Assembly (NCBI GenBank): GCA_934086815.1
Contig: CAKOIM010000003.1
Coordinates: 1 to 64,000, forward strand
Reading direction: 5' to 3'
DNA length: 64,000 nucleotides
Origin: an uncultured Bacilli bacterium
Lineage (GTDB): Bacteria; Bacillota_I; Bacilli_A; RF39; UBA660
The position numbers and the translations under genes are program-made. The notes under the pieces were generated by a model. That model was not told the origin of the DNA. It did no database searches and saw only the letters and a program-made list of their open reading frames with translations. Each line of letters starts with the position of its first letter. Position 1 is the first letter of the stretch. Positions 53,505 through 63,370 of this stretch are shown piece after piece.

Positions 53505-54764
53505 TTACATTGCAATTATGTAAGGAAGTGTTTTAGACCCATTACCAGTTTGTAACAAAATACTATTATCAAGGTAAAAACTAGGTCTTATTGCATTCTT
53601 TAAATAATTAACTCTATTACTATAAATATTTCCTTCGTTATCAGCATGAAAAACAAGATTATTGTTATCAGTTCGTGGAGTTATCATCCATTCCCACAAT
53701 CCCATATATATCCAATTTACATTTTTGACACTAGATAAACGGTAATCATTACCACTATTTGCAAAAAGAGGAATTGTCCAAGCAGTCGAAGTGGCAGCAT
53801 AAGCATAGTCGCTTAAATACATTAAACCAATTTTAGAATCATAAGTTAAACTCACTGAAGGAGATATTAATTCATTTTGATAAGCAATATTTGCTACTAC
53901 TGTACCAATATTTGTCCATGAATTTCCTCCGACTTTCCACGAGTGTGTCGTTATTTTATTTTCCCATTTACTTCCAAGTTTATTTAAATAATATGTATTT
54001 AAATTTATTTTATTAAGTTTGCTTTCACTCCACACATTTATACCAGTGTCATTATTCCAATAATATGCTCCAATTTGTGAAGATAAATTTACCCCTTTTG
54101 TAGTACCTTTATTACCTGTATTTGAATAGACCGAAGCATACTCACCATTTGTACCTAAAAAATCAGATTTTACATAATCATATTTTATTAGTTTCACTTG
54201 ATTATCAAATACACCAATTATTCTATATAAATAATCATTTGGACAACTTCCATCCGAAGAATCGTATCCAAAACATACAAAATTATTTGTAATGTCACTT
54301 GAACCAGCATAACGATAAGAATTATCATTTGCTCCATTTTCTAATGTATTATCATGATAATATAAGTTATTTTCTCCTTGAGTACCAGTATATAATGATT
54401 TTATGTAATTTGCTAATTTTTCTTGGTCTTTATCAAAATAAACATAACATTTATCAGAAACATTTCCATTCATAATAACTGTTTTTTTATTTTCATCCCA
54501 ACTCAAACTACTTCCATGTTCACATTCTGATAAATTTGAATTAAAAGAATAACCCTCTGACGGCCATCTCTCATTTTTAGATTTTTCGTATATACCTGTA
54601 TTATATTTTGTTTCTAGCATCATGGATAACGATTCAGAACTATGATACTTTTTTTCAGTTGAATTTTTATATACCTTATTATTGTAATTATTTAAATAAA
54701 TAGAAAAAATAAAAGCAAGTAAAAAAAATGCTATCACAATTAAAAGTTTATTCTTTATTTTCAT
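53505..54764 (-). CDS. Exported, membrane-anchored surface protein B
   Basis: About 419 residues, starting ATG 54764 (MKIKNKLLIVI) behind AAGGTGAA. One N-terminal TM helix is followed by the blocks shared with surface protein A: LSMMLETKYNTGIYEK, WPSEGYSFNSNLSECEHG, DKCYVYFD, NSYRYAGSSD, LYRIIGVFD, SKLNKINLNT, GLMYLSDYAYA and the C-terminal GNGSKTLPYII. Again an XRE regulator is divergent. Function unknown; the external localisation is inferred from the anchor. Confidence 0.75.
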   Translation of the reverse strand: MKIKNKLLIVIAFFLLAFIFSIYLNNYNNKVYKNSTEKKYHSSESLSMMLETKYNTGIYEKSKNERWPSEGYSFNSNLSECEHGSSLSWDENKKTVIMNGNVSDKCYVYFDKDQEKLANYIKSLYTGTQGENNLYYHDNTLENGANDNSYRYAGSSDITNNFVCFGYDSSDGSCPNDYLYRIIGVFDNQVKLIKYDYVKSDFLGTNGEYASVYSNTGNKGTTKGVNLSSQIGAYYWNNDTGINVWSESKLNKINLNTYYLNKLGSKWENKITTHSWKVGGNSWTNIGTVVANIAYQNELISPSVSLTYDSKIGLMYLSDYAYAATSTAWTIPLFANSGNDYRLSSVKNVNWIYMGLWEWMITPRTDNNNLVFHADNEGNIYSNRVNYLKNAIRPSFYLDNSILLQTGNGSKTLPYIIAM

Positions 54765-54791
54765 ACATTTCACCTTATCTTTTATATTCAA

Positions 54792-54831
54792 AATATAACA
54801 TTAAGCAAATCAAAAGTCAACGGATATCCGT
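54792..54831 (-). promoter_or_regulatory. Promoter of surface protein B with palindromic operator
   Basis: On the minus strand TTGACT (54820-54815) and TATATT (54797-54792) are 17 bp apart. The perfect 12-bp palindrome ACGGATATCCGT (54820-54831) abuts the -35 box and lies between the divergent genes, a likely XRE operator. Confidence 0.8.
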
Positions 54832-54878
54832 AATAAAGAATTTTTATTTACGCTAAAATGAATTTAAAAGAGGTGCGA

Positions 54879-55115
54879 ATGATGAAACTTAATGAAGCTA
54901 CAAGTCAACGAATTATAGAACTTTGCAACAAATCACCATATACATTAACAAAACTTGCAGAATTATCTTATATACCAGCTTCTACATTTAGCGATTTATT
55001 AAACAATAAAAGGGAAAATCCTAGTTCATTAATTATTTATAAAATATGTAGAACTCTAGATATTGAATTAAAAGATTTTTATAACTCTAACTTATTTAAA
55101 AATTTAGACGATTAA
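54879..55115 (+). CDS. XRE-family transcriptional regulator B
   Basis: About 78 residues with a helix-turn-helix (SPYTLTKLAELSYIPASTFSDLLNNKR, then LIIYKICRTLDIELKDFY). ATG at 54879 follows GAGGTG. It is divergent from surface protein B. It differs from regulator A in sequence, and its operator differs too, although the locus layout is the same. Confidence 0.88.
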   Translation: MMKLNEATSQRIIELCNKSPYTLTKLAELSYIPASTFSDLLNNKRENPSSLIIYKICRTLDIELKDFYNSNLFKNLDD

Positions 55116-55150
55116 AAATGACCATTGAATTAATCAATGATCATTTTTTT
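55116..55150. terminator. Bidirectional terminator between XRE B and tatD
   Basis: AATGACCATTGA and TCAATGATCATT pair across ATTAA, with T-runs on both strands, serving the two convergent genes. Confidence 0.85.
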
Positions 55151-55891
55151 ATACATTTTTTTAACATTATTATTTGTAATTTTAGCAACATCTTCTAAAG
55201 AAACATTAAATAAATGAGCTAAATACAAAGCTATATCAAATATATGTTCCGGACCATTAGTTTTTCCACGATATGGCTCCGGTGTTAAATACGGACTATC
55301 TGTTTCTAGGACTATATTTTCTAAACCTACTTCTTTAATAATATTTTTTAATTTAGAATTTTTAAATGTCACAACACCATTAATTCCTAATAAATAACCC
55401 ATTTTTATATATATTCTAGCAGTTTCTAAACTACCTGAAAAAGAATGAATTACCCCTTTAACACTATAATCTTTTAATACATTAATAGTATCTTCGGTAG
55501 CTTCTCTACTATGAATTATGACTGGTAAATCATACTCTTCGGCAATCTTTAATTGATTTCTTAATAATTCAATTTGTTTTTCTTTATTATCTTTAGTGTA
55601 GTGATAATCTAAACCTATTTCACCAATGGCCACTATTTTTTGATGATTCAAATTACTTCTAATAAAATCTATTTCTTTAGAACTATATTTTTCTACTTCT
55701 TCCGGATGTATGCCTAAAGCTCCATACATAGAATCATAATTATCTATTAATTTTAATACTTCTTTATTACTTTCATAATCACTACCATTATTAATATAAT
55801 ACGTTACTAAATTAAATTTTGCACGTTTTATAACTTTATCAATATCATTATAGTAACTTGAAAATATGTGACAGTGAGTATCAACAAACAT
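55130..55891 (-). CDS. tatD: TatD-family metal-dependent DNase
   Basis: This 253-residue TIM-barrel hydrolase has the metal motif DTHCHIFS, AIGEIGLDYHY, PVIIHSREA, VIHSFSGSLE and LETDSPYLTPEP. It starts at the base where metG ends. TatD proteins are 3'-5' DNases or related hydrolases. Confidence 0.94.
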   Translation of the reverse strand: MFVDTHCHIFSSYYNDIDKVIKRAKFNLVTYYINNGSDYESNKEVLKLIDNYDSMYGALGIHPEEVEKYSSKEIDFIRSNLNHQKIVAIGEIGLDYHYTKDNKEKQIELLRNQLKIAEEYDLPVIIHSREATEDTINVLKDYSVKGVIHSFSGSLETARIYIKMGYLLGINGVVTFKNSKLKNIIKEVGLENIVLETDSPYLTPEPYRGKTNGPEHIFDIALYLAHLFNVSLEDVAKITNNNVKKMYKKMIID

Positions 55892-57411
55892 TATTTTTCC
55901 TCTATTCTATCAAATAAATGTACTGCTTCTTTTAAGTTAACAGGTAATGTTAATGGTTCACTTTCAATTGTATTATTGCAAGTATTAAGTACATCAAATA
56001 TTTTCTCAGCAGTATCTGGTAAAAATGCTTGTAAATATACGGCACTTACTCTTATTGCTTCTAATAAATTGTATAAAATAGTTTCTAATCTTTCTTTTTT
56101 ATTTTCATCTTTTGCTAATATCCAAGGCATAGTTTCATCTATATATTTATTACATCTTTTAAGTACTATAAATATCTCATCTATAGCTTCACCAATTTGT
56201 AAATCATTCATTTTTTCAACTATATTTGGGTGTAAATCGTTAATAACTTTAAATAATTGTTCATCAATTTCTTCTTTTGTATCATTTGTGTTAATAACTC
56301 CATCAAAATATTTATGAGCCATACTTACAGTTCTATTTACTAAATTACCCAAAATATTAACAAGATCACTATTAATTCTTTCTGTTAATAATTCCATTGA
56401 AAATACTCCATCATTACTATAAGGCATTTCATGTAAAAAATAATATCTTATTGCATCTACGCCATATTTTTTTACTAAATCATCCGCATATATAACATTA
56501 CCTTTACTTTTACTCATTTTACCATCTGCCATAATTAACCAAGGATGGCCAAAAACTTGCTTAGGTAATTCTAAACCTAAACTCATTAAGAAACAAGGCC
56601 AATAAATTGTATGGAAACGAATGATATCTTTACCAATCAAATGTAAATCAGCGGGCCATAACTTATTAAATTGTTCCGTACTATTATCAACATCATATCC
56701 AATATTAGTAATATAATTAGTTAACGCATCAAGCCAAACATAAACAACGTGATTAGTATCTATAGTAACAGGTATTCCCCATTTAAATGATGAACGTGAA
56801 ACACATAAATCTTGTAACCCGGGCTTAATAAAATTATTAATCATTTCATTCTTACGAGCTTCTGGTTTTATAAAATCTGGATGAGTATTAATGTAATCTT
56901 CTAGTCTTTTTTGATATTTTGATAATCTAAAGAAGTAAGCTTCTTCACTTTTTTCTTCGACATCTCTTCCACAATCCGGACATTTTCCATCAACTAATTG
57001 AGCTTCTGTCCAAAAAGATTCACATGGAGTACAATACATTCCCTTATATTCACCTTTATAAATATCATCTTGTTTATACATCTTTTCAAAAATATGTTGA
57101 ACTACCATTTTATGATGTTTATCCGTAGTTCTAATAAACTTATCATAACTAGTATTCATAATATCCCATATACTTTTTATTTCTCCGGCAACATTATCAA
57201 CAAATTCTTGTGGATCCAAATTAGCTTCACGAGCCTTAATTTCTATTTTTTCACCGTGTTCATCAGTTCCAGTTTGAAAATATACATCATATCCTTGTAA
57301 ACGCTTAAACCTTGCTATAGCATCTGCTAAAACAATTTCATAAGTATTTCCAATATGTGGTTTTCCTGATGTATAAGCTATTGCAGTTGTAATATAATAT
57401 TTTTCTTTCAT
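55891..57411 (-). CDS. metG: Methionyl-tRNA synthetase
   Basis: This 506-residue class I synthetase has the HIGH-type motif GKPHIGN, a zinc knuckle (CTPCESFW, CPDCGRD) and KMSKSKGN. It lacks the C-terminal EMAP-like tRNA-binding domain of B. subtilis MetS. It lies between dut and tatD and is probably controlled by the T-box before dut. Confidence 0.97.
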   Translation of the reverse strand: MKEKYYITTAIAYTSGKPHIGNTYEIVLADAIARFKRLQGYDVYFQTGTDEHGEKIEIKAREANLDPQEFVDNVAGEIKSIWDIMNTSYDKFIRTTDKHHKMVVQHIFEKMYKQDDIYKGEYKGMYCTPCESFWTEAQLVDGKCPDCGRDVEEKSEEAYFFRLSKYQKRLEDYINTHPDFIKPEARKNEMINNFIKPGLQDLCVSRSSFKWGIPVTIDTNHVVYVWLDALTNYITNIGYDVDNSTEQFNKLWPADLHLIGKDIIRFHTIYWPCFLMSLGLELPKQVFGHPWLIMADGKMSKSKGNVIYADDLVKKYGVDAIRYYFLHEMPYSNDGVFSMELLTERINSDLVNILGNLVNRTVSMAHKYFDGVINTNDTKEEIDEQLFKVINDLHPNIVEKMNDLQIGEAIDEIFIVLKRCNKYIDETMPWILAKDENKKERLETILYNLLEAIRVSAVYLQAFLPDTAEKIFDVLNTCNNTIESEPLTLPVNLKEAVHLFDRIEEK

Positions 57412-57413
57412 AA

Positions 57414-57896
57414 TTAACCTTCTTTCTTATTAGTACTTCCAATACCACCTGTTCTTAAAGTATTTACATCATCATCAGATGTAGTTAAAAACTTTGTAAA
57501 TATTCCTTGAACATAAGCATCCCCTTTATTTATAACAAATTCTTTACTACCTTCATTTTGCAAAGAAACAAATATATGTCCTTCATTATCTAAATTATTG
57601 TAATAATCACTTTCAACTACTCCGACTTGATTAGTTAGTCTTACATTCCATTTAAACCCAAGACTACTTCTTACCATAATAAATAAAACTTCATCTTTTA
57701 AAAAAGTAGCTTTATAACCAGTCGGTATAATTATTTTTTCATGTGGCTTTAAAACATAATCTTGTATGGCATAAAAATCATAACCTGCACTAAATTTAGT
57801 AGCTCTTTTTGGCAACTTATATTCTTCATACAAATTTATATCATCACAAATTTCTTTTTGAAACTCCTTAAAACTTATTTTTTCAAATTTACGCAT
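57414..57896 (-). CDS. dut: dUTP diphosphatase-like protein
   Basis: About 160 residues with trimeric dUTPase motifs: KFSAGYDFYAI (motif 1), MVRSSLGFKWNVRL (motif 2), NQVGVVESDYYNN (motif 3, with the catalytic DYY), GDAYVQGIF and C-terminal RTGGIGSTNK (motif 5, RxGGxGST). ATG at 57896 follows AGGAGG. It lies between a T-box leader and metG, an unusual place for a dUTPase. Confidence 0.9.
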   Translation of the reverse strand: MRKFEKISFKEFQKEICDDINLYEEYKLPKRATKFSAGYDFYAIQDYVLKPHEKIIIPTGYKATFLKDEVLFIMVRSSLGFKWNVRLTNQVGVVESDYYNNLDNEGHIFVSLQNEGSKEFVINKGDAYVQGIFTKFLTTSDDDVNTLRTGGIGSTNKKEG

Positions 57897-57907
57897 CATA
57901 ACCTCCT

Positions 57908-58112
57908 TTTTTAAACAAAAAAAATCATAAACTAAGGACGAGTTTTCCCGCGGTACCACCTTAATTCATGAATTTCATGCAACTTAAATTTATAACGTAA
58001 TTACCCGTTTTAACTCCAGAACCATGTTCAATATATCCATTAATTCTTTTTCACCAACCAAGAACTCTCTACTTAACTTTTATATTTACTCTTTCCTTCT
58101 TCGTTAATTCAA
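57908..58112 (-). promoter_or_regulatory. T-box leader, probably methionine-specific
   Basis: On the minus strand the T-box core AAGGTGGTACCGCG is followed by GAAAACTCGTCCTTAG and a T-run, the typical antiterminator/terminator end. Upstream stem I shows GAGAGTTCTTGGTTGGTG and the specifier region GAACATGGTTCTGGAG, with an AUG triplet in the expected place. It should raise expression of dut and metG when tRNA-Met is uncharged. Confidence 0.92.
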
Positions 58113-58145
58113 TTTTATTTTAACATATATATTTAAGATATTCAA

Positions 58146-59594
58146 TTACATTTCTAAATAACGTGGACTCTTTGGTAAACCTGGCATTGTAATTATATTA
58201 TCTAGTAATACTACAATTAACTTACTACCCGTGTGTATTTCAATATTTTTAACAGTTACTTCTTTTACATCATCTTTATATGCATATTGTGTTTTAGCCA
58301 TACAAACAGAAAATTCTTCATTACTTTTAAAGTTATTAATAACATCCATTGCTTCTTTTGTAAAGTTTACTTTTGGAATTAAATAAACATTATTAACTAA
58401 TTTTTCTATTTTTTCTTTTAAAGTATCACTATCACTATAAACATAGTTCGGTTCAGTATCAAATAAATTTAAACTTGTAATATATCTAGCTAATTCTAAA
58501 GCTCCAGATCCACCTTCGCTATACACATTATTACGTATACACACAACATTTTCATTTTTACAAATATCTTCGATTAACTTGAAATCTTCTTCTGTATCAT
58601 CCAAAAATTCATTAATAGTAACACAAAAAGGTATATTAAACTTCTTTAAATTATTTATATGTAATAATAAATTTTTGCATCCATTATATTTAAAAGCTCT
58701 ACAAGTAGCAATTAAAACAATATAATTAGGATTTAAATCATAATGTTTACCTAAAATATCAACAAACTTTTCACAACCTAAATCACTTCCAAATCCAGCT
58801 TCAGTAATAACATAATCTGTAAGTGATAATCCTAAGTTTAGTGAAGTAACACTACTACAACCATGGGCAATATTAGCAAAAGGACCTCCATGAACAATAA
58901 TTGGATTTTCTTCTAAACTTTGAACTAAATTAGGATACATAGCCATTTTAAGTAATTTAACCATTGCATTAGTTACATTTAAACTCTTAGCATATATTGC
59001 TTTACCATCTTTGCTATAAGCAATTAAAATGTTATCTATCTTCATTTTTAAATCTAATTCATCTTTTGCTAAACAAAATATTGCCATTAATTCACTAGCC
59101 GCGGTAATATTAAATTTATCTCTTAGTGTTCGATCATTCATATCTAAACACCTTTTAAAGCATATTTTATTTTCATCTATATTTAATTCATTACCTTGAT
59201 AAATATGATTATCTATAGCTGCTGCTAAAAGGTTATTAGCACTTGTAATAGCATGAAAATCGCCAGTAAAATGTAAATCTATTTCTTCACTTGGTATCAT
59301 ACAAGATTTTCCACCACCTATTGCTCCTCCTTTCATACCAAAAACAGGACCAAGCGATGGTTCTCTTAATACAGCTATAGAATTTTTATCCAACTTTTTC
59401 AAAGCATCATTTAAACCAATTGAAACAGTTGTTTTTCCTTCTCCATAAGGTGTTGGATTAACTGCGGTTAATAATATTAACTTACCTCTTTTTTCATTAC
59501 ATTTCTTTGTAATTTTTGCCATATAATTTCCATAACAAAATATGTCTTTTTCATTTAAATTAATTTCTCTTGCAATACTTTTTATATCTTTCAT
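58146..59594 (-). CDS. fhs: Formate-tetrahydrofolate ligase, shortened
   Basis: This 482-residue protein carries the FTHFS motifs: LTAVNPTPYGEGKTTVSIGL (ATP site), REPSLGPVFGMKGGAIGGGKS, HFTGDFHAITSANNLL, VHGGPFANIAHGCSSV, ITEAGFGSDLGCEKF and the C-terminal ITMPGLPKSP. Known enzymes have about 556 residues; about 75 are missing, apparently from loops between the nucleotide domain and the C-terminus, while both ends are kept. It links formate to one-carbon metabolism. Confidence 0.92.
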   Translation of the reverse strand: MKDIKSIAREINLNEKDIFCYGNYMAKITKKCNEKRGKLILLTAVNPTPYGEGKTTVSIGLNDALKKLDKNSIAVLREPSLGPVFGMKGGAIGGGKSCMIPSEEIDLHFTGDFHAITSANNLLAAAIDNHIYQGNELNIDENKICFKRCLDMNDRTLRDKFNITAASELMAIFCLAKDELDLKMKIDNILIAYSKDGKAIYAKSLNVTNAMVKLLKMAMYPNLVQSLEENPIIVHGGPFANIAHGCSSVTSLNLGLSLTDYVITEAGFGSDLGCEKFVDILGKHYDLNPNYIVLIATCRAFKYNGCKNLLLHINNLKKFNIPFCVTINEFLDDTEEDFKLIEDICKNENVVCIRNNVYSEGGSGALELARYITSLNLFDTEPNYVYSDSDTLKEKIEKLVNNVYLIPKVNFTKEAMDVINNFKSNEEFSVCMAKTQYAYKDDVKEVTVKNIEIHTGSKLIVVLLDNIITMPGLPKSPRYLEM

Positions 59595-59649
59595 TTATTT
59601 CACCCATTATTAATATACAATAAAGTAATTTATAATGTCAAAATAATTA

Positions 59650-60171
59650 TTAACTATTTATTTTTTCTATAATAATACTTACTAGCAATTTAGCTAAAGA
59701 AAGATATTTATTATCTTCATTAGAAACTAATATAACTAGTCCAATTGAATCACTTTCATTAATTAAAGGAACAATAGTAAAATATCCATTTATTTGATTA
59801 TCCTCAAAACTTAATATATCTATACTTTTACTAATATACTGTTCTCTATTATCAATTAAATTAATGCATAATTCACTAATTATTTTTCCTTTTAATTCTT
59901 CATTATAAGAAGTAGCAATAACTTTTTCACGATCTGTAATAATAATATCTATATTAAATATATTGTTTATTAATTCACAAAGATTTAAAACTTTATCTTC
60001 AATTTTTTTAACTTCAAAATATTTTTTTAAAATAATAGAATCTTCATTTGTAAATATCTCTAAATACTCACCATCTCTAATTCCTAAATTTTTTCTTATT
60101 TCTTTTGGTATAACAACCCTACCTAATTCATCTATTTTTCTAGTAACACCAGTTGATTTCAATAAATTCAC
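59650..60171 (-). CDS. spoVT: SpoVT-like AbrB-family regulator
   Basis: This 173-residue protein has an N-terminal swapped-hairpin DNA-binding domain (STGVTRKIDELGRVVIPKEIRKNLGI) and a C-terminal GAF-like domain (about 60-170), the SpoVT architecture. In Bacillus it tunes sigma-G-dependent spore genes. It follows mfd as in B. subtilis. Confidence 0.92.
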   Translation of the reverse strand: MNLLKSTGVTRKIDELGRVVIPKEIRKNLGIRDGEYLEIFTNEDSIILKKYFEVKKIEDKVLNLCELINNIFNIDIIITDREKVIATSYNEELKGKIISELCINLIDNREQYISKSIDILSFEDNQINGYFTIVPLINESDSIGLVILVSNEDNKYLSLAKLLVSIIIEKINS

Positions 60172-60215
60172 TCCACTTCTTTATTATTGTGGAATATTTT
60201 TATAAAGTTATTCTC

Positions 60216-63200
60216 TTAAAGTATTTTTTCTAATAAAGAAACTATATAAAATATATAATGTTTAGCTAAATCTTTAGTGTATAAAATAATAGTTATTTTT
60301 TCATTTTTATATTTAATATTAAAGTTTTTTGTTAAAGAAATTGCTTCCATTAACAGCTTATCACCCTTAATATTTTTAGATACTATAACTGGTAAAGTAA
60401 TTTCAACACTTCTTGGTGTTTCTAAAACATCTTTAATATTATATTTTAAAGCAATCTTTTCAAACCATTCTTCATACATATAAACTAGCATATCTTCAGT
60501 TATTTTTCCAAATCTATCTTCTAATTCATTTTTAATTAACAATAACTTATCATATGAATCAATTTCATTAATTTTTTGATGTATTTCAATTTTAATATCT
60601 TCATCACTTACATAATCATCACTAATATGCGTTGAAACATTTAAAAGTGTAATATTATCTTCATCTTCTTCGATTACTTCTTCACCCTTTTGTCTTTTAA
60701 TTTCATCTTCAATCATTTTCATATAAAGGTTTATACCAACACTATCAACAAAACCTGCTTGAGAAGCCCCAAAAATATCACCAGCACCTCTTAAACTTAA
60801 ATCACGCATAGCAATTTTATAACCACTACCAAGTTCTGTAAATTCCTTTATAGCATTAAGTCTTTTAATAGCAATATCATTTAACATTTTATTTTTATTA
60901 TACATTAAATATGCATAAGCTATTTTATCACTTCTTCCTACTCTACCTCTAATTTGATAAAGTTGACTTAAACCAAAATATTCAGCATCATGAATTATTA
61001 AAGTATTAACATTTGGTATATCTATACCACTTTCAATAATTGTTGTACAAATTAAAATATCATATTTATTCTCAATAAAATTAGTCATTACATTATCTAA
61101 TTTATTTTTATCCATTTGCCCATGAGCATATTCTACCTTAGCATCAGGTACTAAATTCTTAATATAACTAACATAATTAAGTATTGTTTCTACACGATTA
61201 TACAAAATAAATATTTGTCCATTTCTACTTAATTCTTTATATATTGCATCTTTAATTATAAAGTCATCTTCACATACAACATAAGTTTGTACCGGATATC
61301 TATTTACTGGTGGTGTATCAATAATGGATAAGTCTCTAAGTCCAGATAAAGACATCTTTAATGTCCTAGGTATAGGTGTTGCACTAAGTGTTAAAACATT
61401 AACATCGTTTTTCATATTTTTAATTTTTTCTTTGTGAGTAACACCAAATCTTTGTTCTTCATCAACGACTAATAAGCCTAAATCCTTACACTTAACCGCA
61501 TCATTCAATAACTTATGAGTTCCAAATAATATATCTATTTTACCATTTCTTAAGTTTTCAAGTATTTCCTTTTCTTTTTTTAAGCTAACATGTCTATTAA
61601 GTAAAGCTATTTCTATCGGCCAATTTTTAAATCTTTCTAAAGCTACTTTATATTGTTGTTTAGATAATATAGTCGTCGGACATAAATATAATACTTGTTT
61701 ATTATTAAGTACAGTCTTAAACATGGCACGCATTGCTACTTCAGTTTTTCCAAAACCTACATCCCCGCATAATAATCTATCCATAGGAATATTACTTGAT
61801 AAGTCATTATTTATATCATTTATACTTTTTTGTTGGTCAACTGTTAAATTATAAGCAAATTCACTACCAAAAACTAATTCTTCCGGATATGTTTTAAAAG
61901 GTTCTTTTTTAATCTCTAATCTTTTTTGATATAATCTTATTAATTCCGCGGAAATATCTTTTACTTTTTCGCTAATATATTTTTTAGTCTTTTGCCAATT
62001 AGTACTTCCTAACTTGTTTAATTTAACATTATTACCATCTTTATCATTATATTTATAAATTGTGTTTATTTTTTCAACAGGTACGTATATCTTATCCGAA
62101 CCAGCATAAGAAATAGTTAAAAAATCTTTTAATACTCCCTTTACTCTAAGAGTTGTAATACCTTTATAAATACCTATCCCATGAGCTAAATGAACAACAT
62201 AATCTCCATTTTCTAATTGATTAAAATCTTTAATTCTTTTTCCTATATGAAAATTATTCTTATAATTATTAGTAACTTTTTGCGTATTTTCAATATCATT
62301 ACTACCTATGACTACATATTTATCTAAAATAAAACCATTAGTAATACTTTTTATAGTTATATTTGCTAAAGGTATTACTTCTAATATTTTTTTCTTTTCT
62401 GCATCACTATTTAAATAAAAATAAACAGACTTCCCAGCGTTTATCCACGCTTCATAATCCTTAGCTAATTTTTCTAAGTTTTCATTATAATTAATAATTT
62501 CATGAGCATCGAAATTATTTTTTCCCGAGCTAAAAGAATTAACATAAATTCGTTTATTATCAGGTATTTCTTCCAATTCAAACATCAATTTATCTGTAAT
62601 AGACTTATCTTGCTTATAATTTGAAATATCTTCAAATAATTTTGTATAAGCAGCTTCTATTTGACTTTTATCATAATATACAACTATAGCATCATTTGCA
62701 TAATCATATAATGAACTTTTATTATTTGTTTCAATTTCTTCAATTGCCTTAACTTTTAATGTATCAACATTTTCAAAAGACATTTGTGTATTTTCATCAA
62801 AGTATTTTATACTTTCAACTATATTTCCATCAAATTCAATTCTTAAGGGGTGCTTTTCTTCAATAGGGTATATATCTACAATAAAACCACGAACTGCTAT
62901 TTCTCCACTAGTTGTTACAATTGTTTCCTTTTTATATCCAAGATCAATAAATTTATTTACCAGATCATCTCTTTTTATATTTAAATTTTTGTTTATAACT
63001 ACACTATTATCAACATCTTTATTTGGTAAATACTTTAAATACCCCATTAAATTAGTTACTATTATATTATTATTGTTTGATATTTTGTCTAATGTTTCTA
63101 ATCTCTTATATTTTAGCTCCGGACTTTTAGCAACTATAACTGATGATAAAAAATCATCCATTGGGAAAATTAAAGTAGAATTATTTATAACTGATAAAGC

Positions 63201-63362
63201 ATTATATAATTTATTAGCTTCATATAAGGAACTTGTTAAAACAATAATATTTTTTTTATAATGTAAAAATAATTTATAAATGTAAAAAACGTTTAACTGA
63301 AAAGTTAAACCAGATACTTCGGTATTATAGTCATATTTAAAATAATCATCTAAAAAATTCAT
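60216..63362 (-). CDS. mfd: Transcription-repair coupling factor Mfd
   Basis: This 1048-residue protein has the UvrB-like N-terminal part, the CarD-like RNA-polymerase-interacting domain (LENGDYVVHLAHGIGIYKG, around 400) and a RecG-like helicase: LLCGDVGFGKTEVA (Walker A), VVDEEQRFGV (DEEQ), LSATPIPRTL, IIESGIDIPN and QIRGRVGRS. It removes stalled RNA polymerase and recruits excision repair. About 100 residues shorter than B. subtilis Mfd, mostly at the N-terminal end. Confidence 0.96.
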   Translation of the reverse strand: MNFLDDYFKYDYNTEVSGLTFQLNVFYIYKLFLHYKKNIIVLTSSLYEANKLYNALSVINNSTLIFPMDDFLSSVIVAKSPELKYKRLETLDKISNNNNIIVTNLMGYLKYLPNKDVDNSVVINKNLNIKRDDLVNKFIDLGYKKETIVTTSGEIAVRGFIVDIYPIEEKHPLRIEFDGNIVESIKYFDENTQMSFENVDTLKVKAIEEIETNNKSSLYDYANDAIVVYYDKSQIEAAYTKLFEDISNYKQDKSITDKLMFELEEIPDNKRIYVNSFSSGKNNFDAHEIINYNENLEKLAKDYEAWINAGKSVYFYLNSDAEKKKILEVIPLANITIKSITNGFILDKYVVIGSNDIENTQKVTNNYKNNFHIGKRIKDFNQLENGDYVVHLAHGIGIYKGITTLRVKGVLKDFLTISYAGSDKIYVPVEKINTIYKYNDKDGNNVKLNKLGSTNWQKTKKYISEKVKDISAELIRLYQKRLEIKKEPFKTYPEELVFGSEFAYNLTVDQQKSINDINNDLSSNIPMDRLLCGDVGFGKTEVAMRAMFKTVLNNKQVLYLCPTTILSKQQYKVALERFKNWPIEIALLNRHVSLKKEKEILENLRNGKIDILFGTHKLLNDAVKCKDLGLLVVDEEQRFGVTHKEKIKNMKNDVNVLTLSATPIPRTLKMSLSGLRDLSIIDTPPVNRYPVQTYVVCEDDFIIKDAIYKELSRNGQIFILYNRVETILNYVSYIKNLVPDAKVEYAHGQMDKNKLDNVMTNFIENKYDILICTTIIESGIDIPNVNTLIIHDAEYFGLSQLYQIRGRVGRSDKIAYAYLMYNKNKMLNDIAIKRLNAIKEFTELGSGYKIAMRDLSLRGAGDIFGASQAGFVDSVGINLYMKMIEDEIKRQKGEEVIEEDEDNITLLNVSTHISDDYVSDEDIKIEIHQKINEIDSYDKLLLIKNELEDRFGKITEDMLVYMYEEWFEKIALKYNIKDVLETPRSVEITLPVIVSKNIKGDKLLMEAISLTKNFNIKYKNEKITIILYTKDLAKHYIFYIVSLLEKIL

Positions 63363-63370
63363 AACTACTC

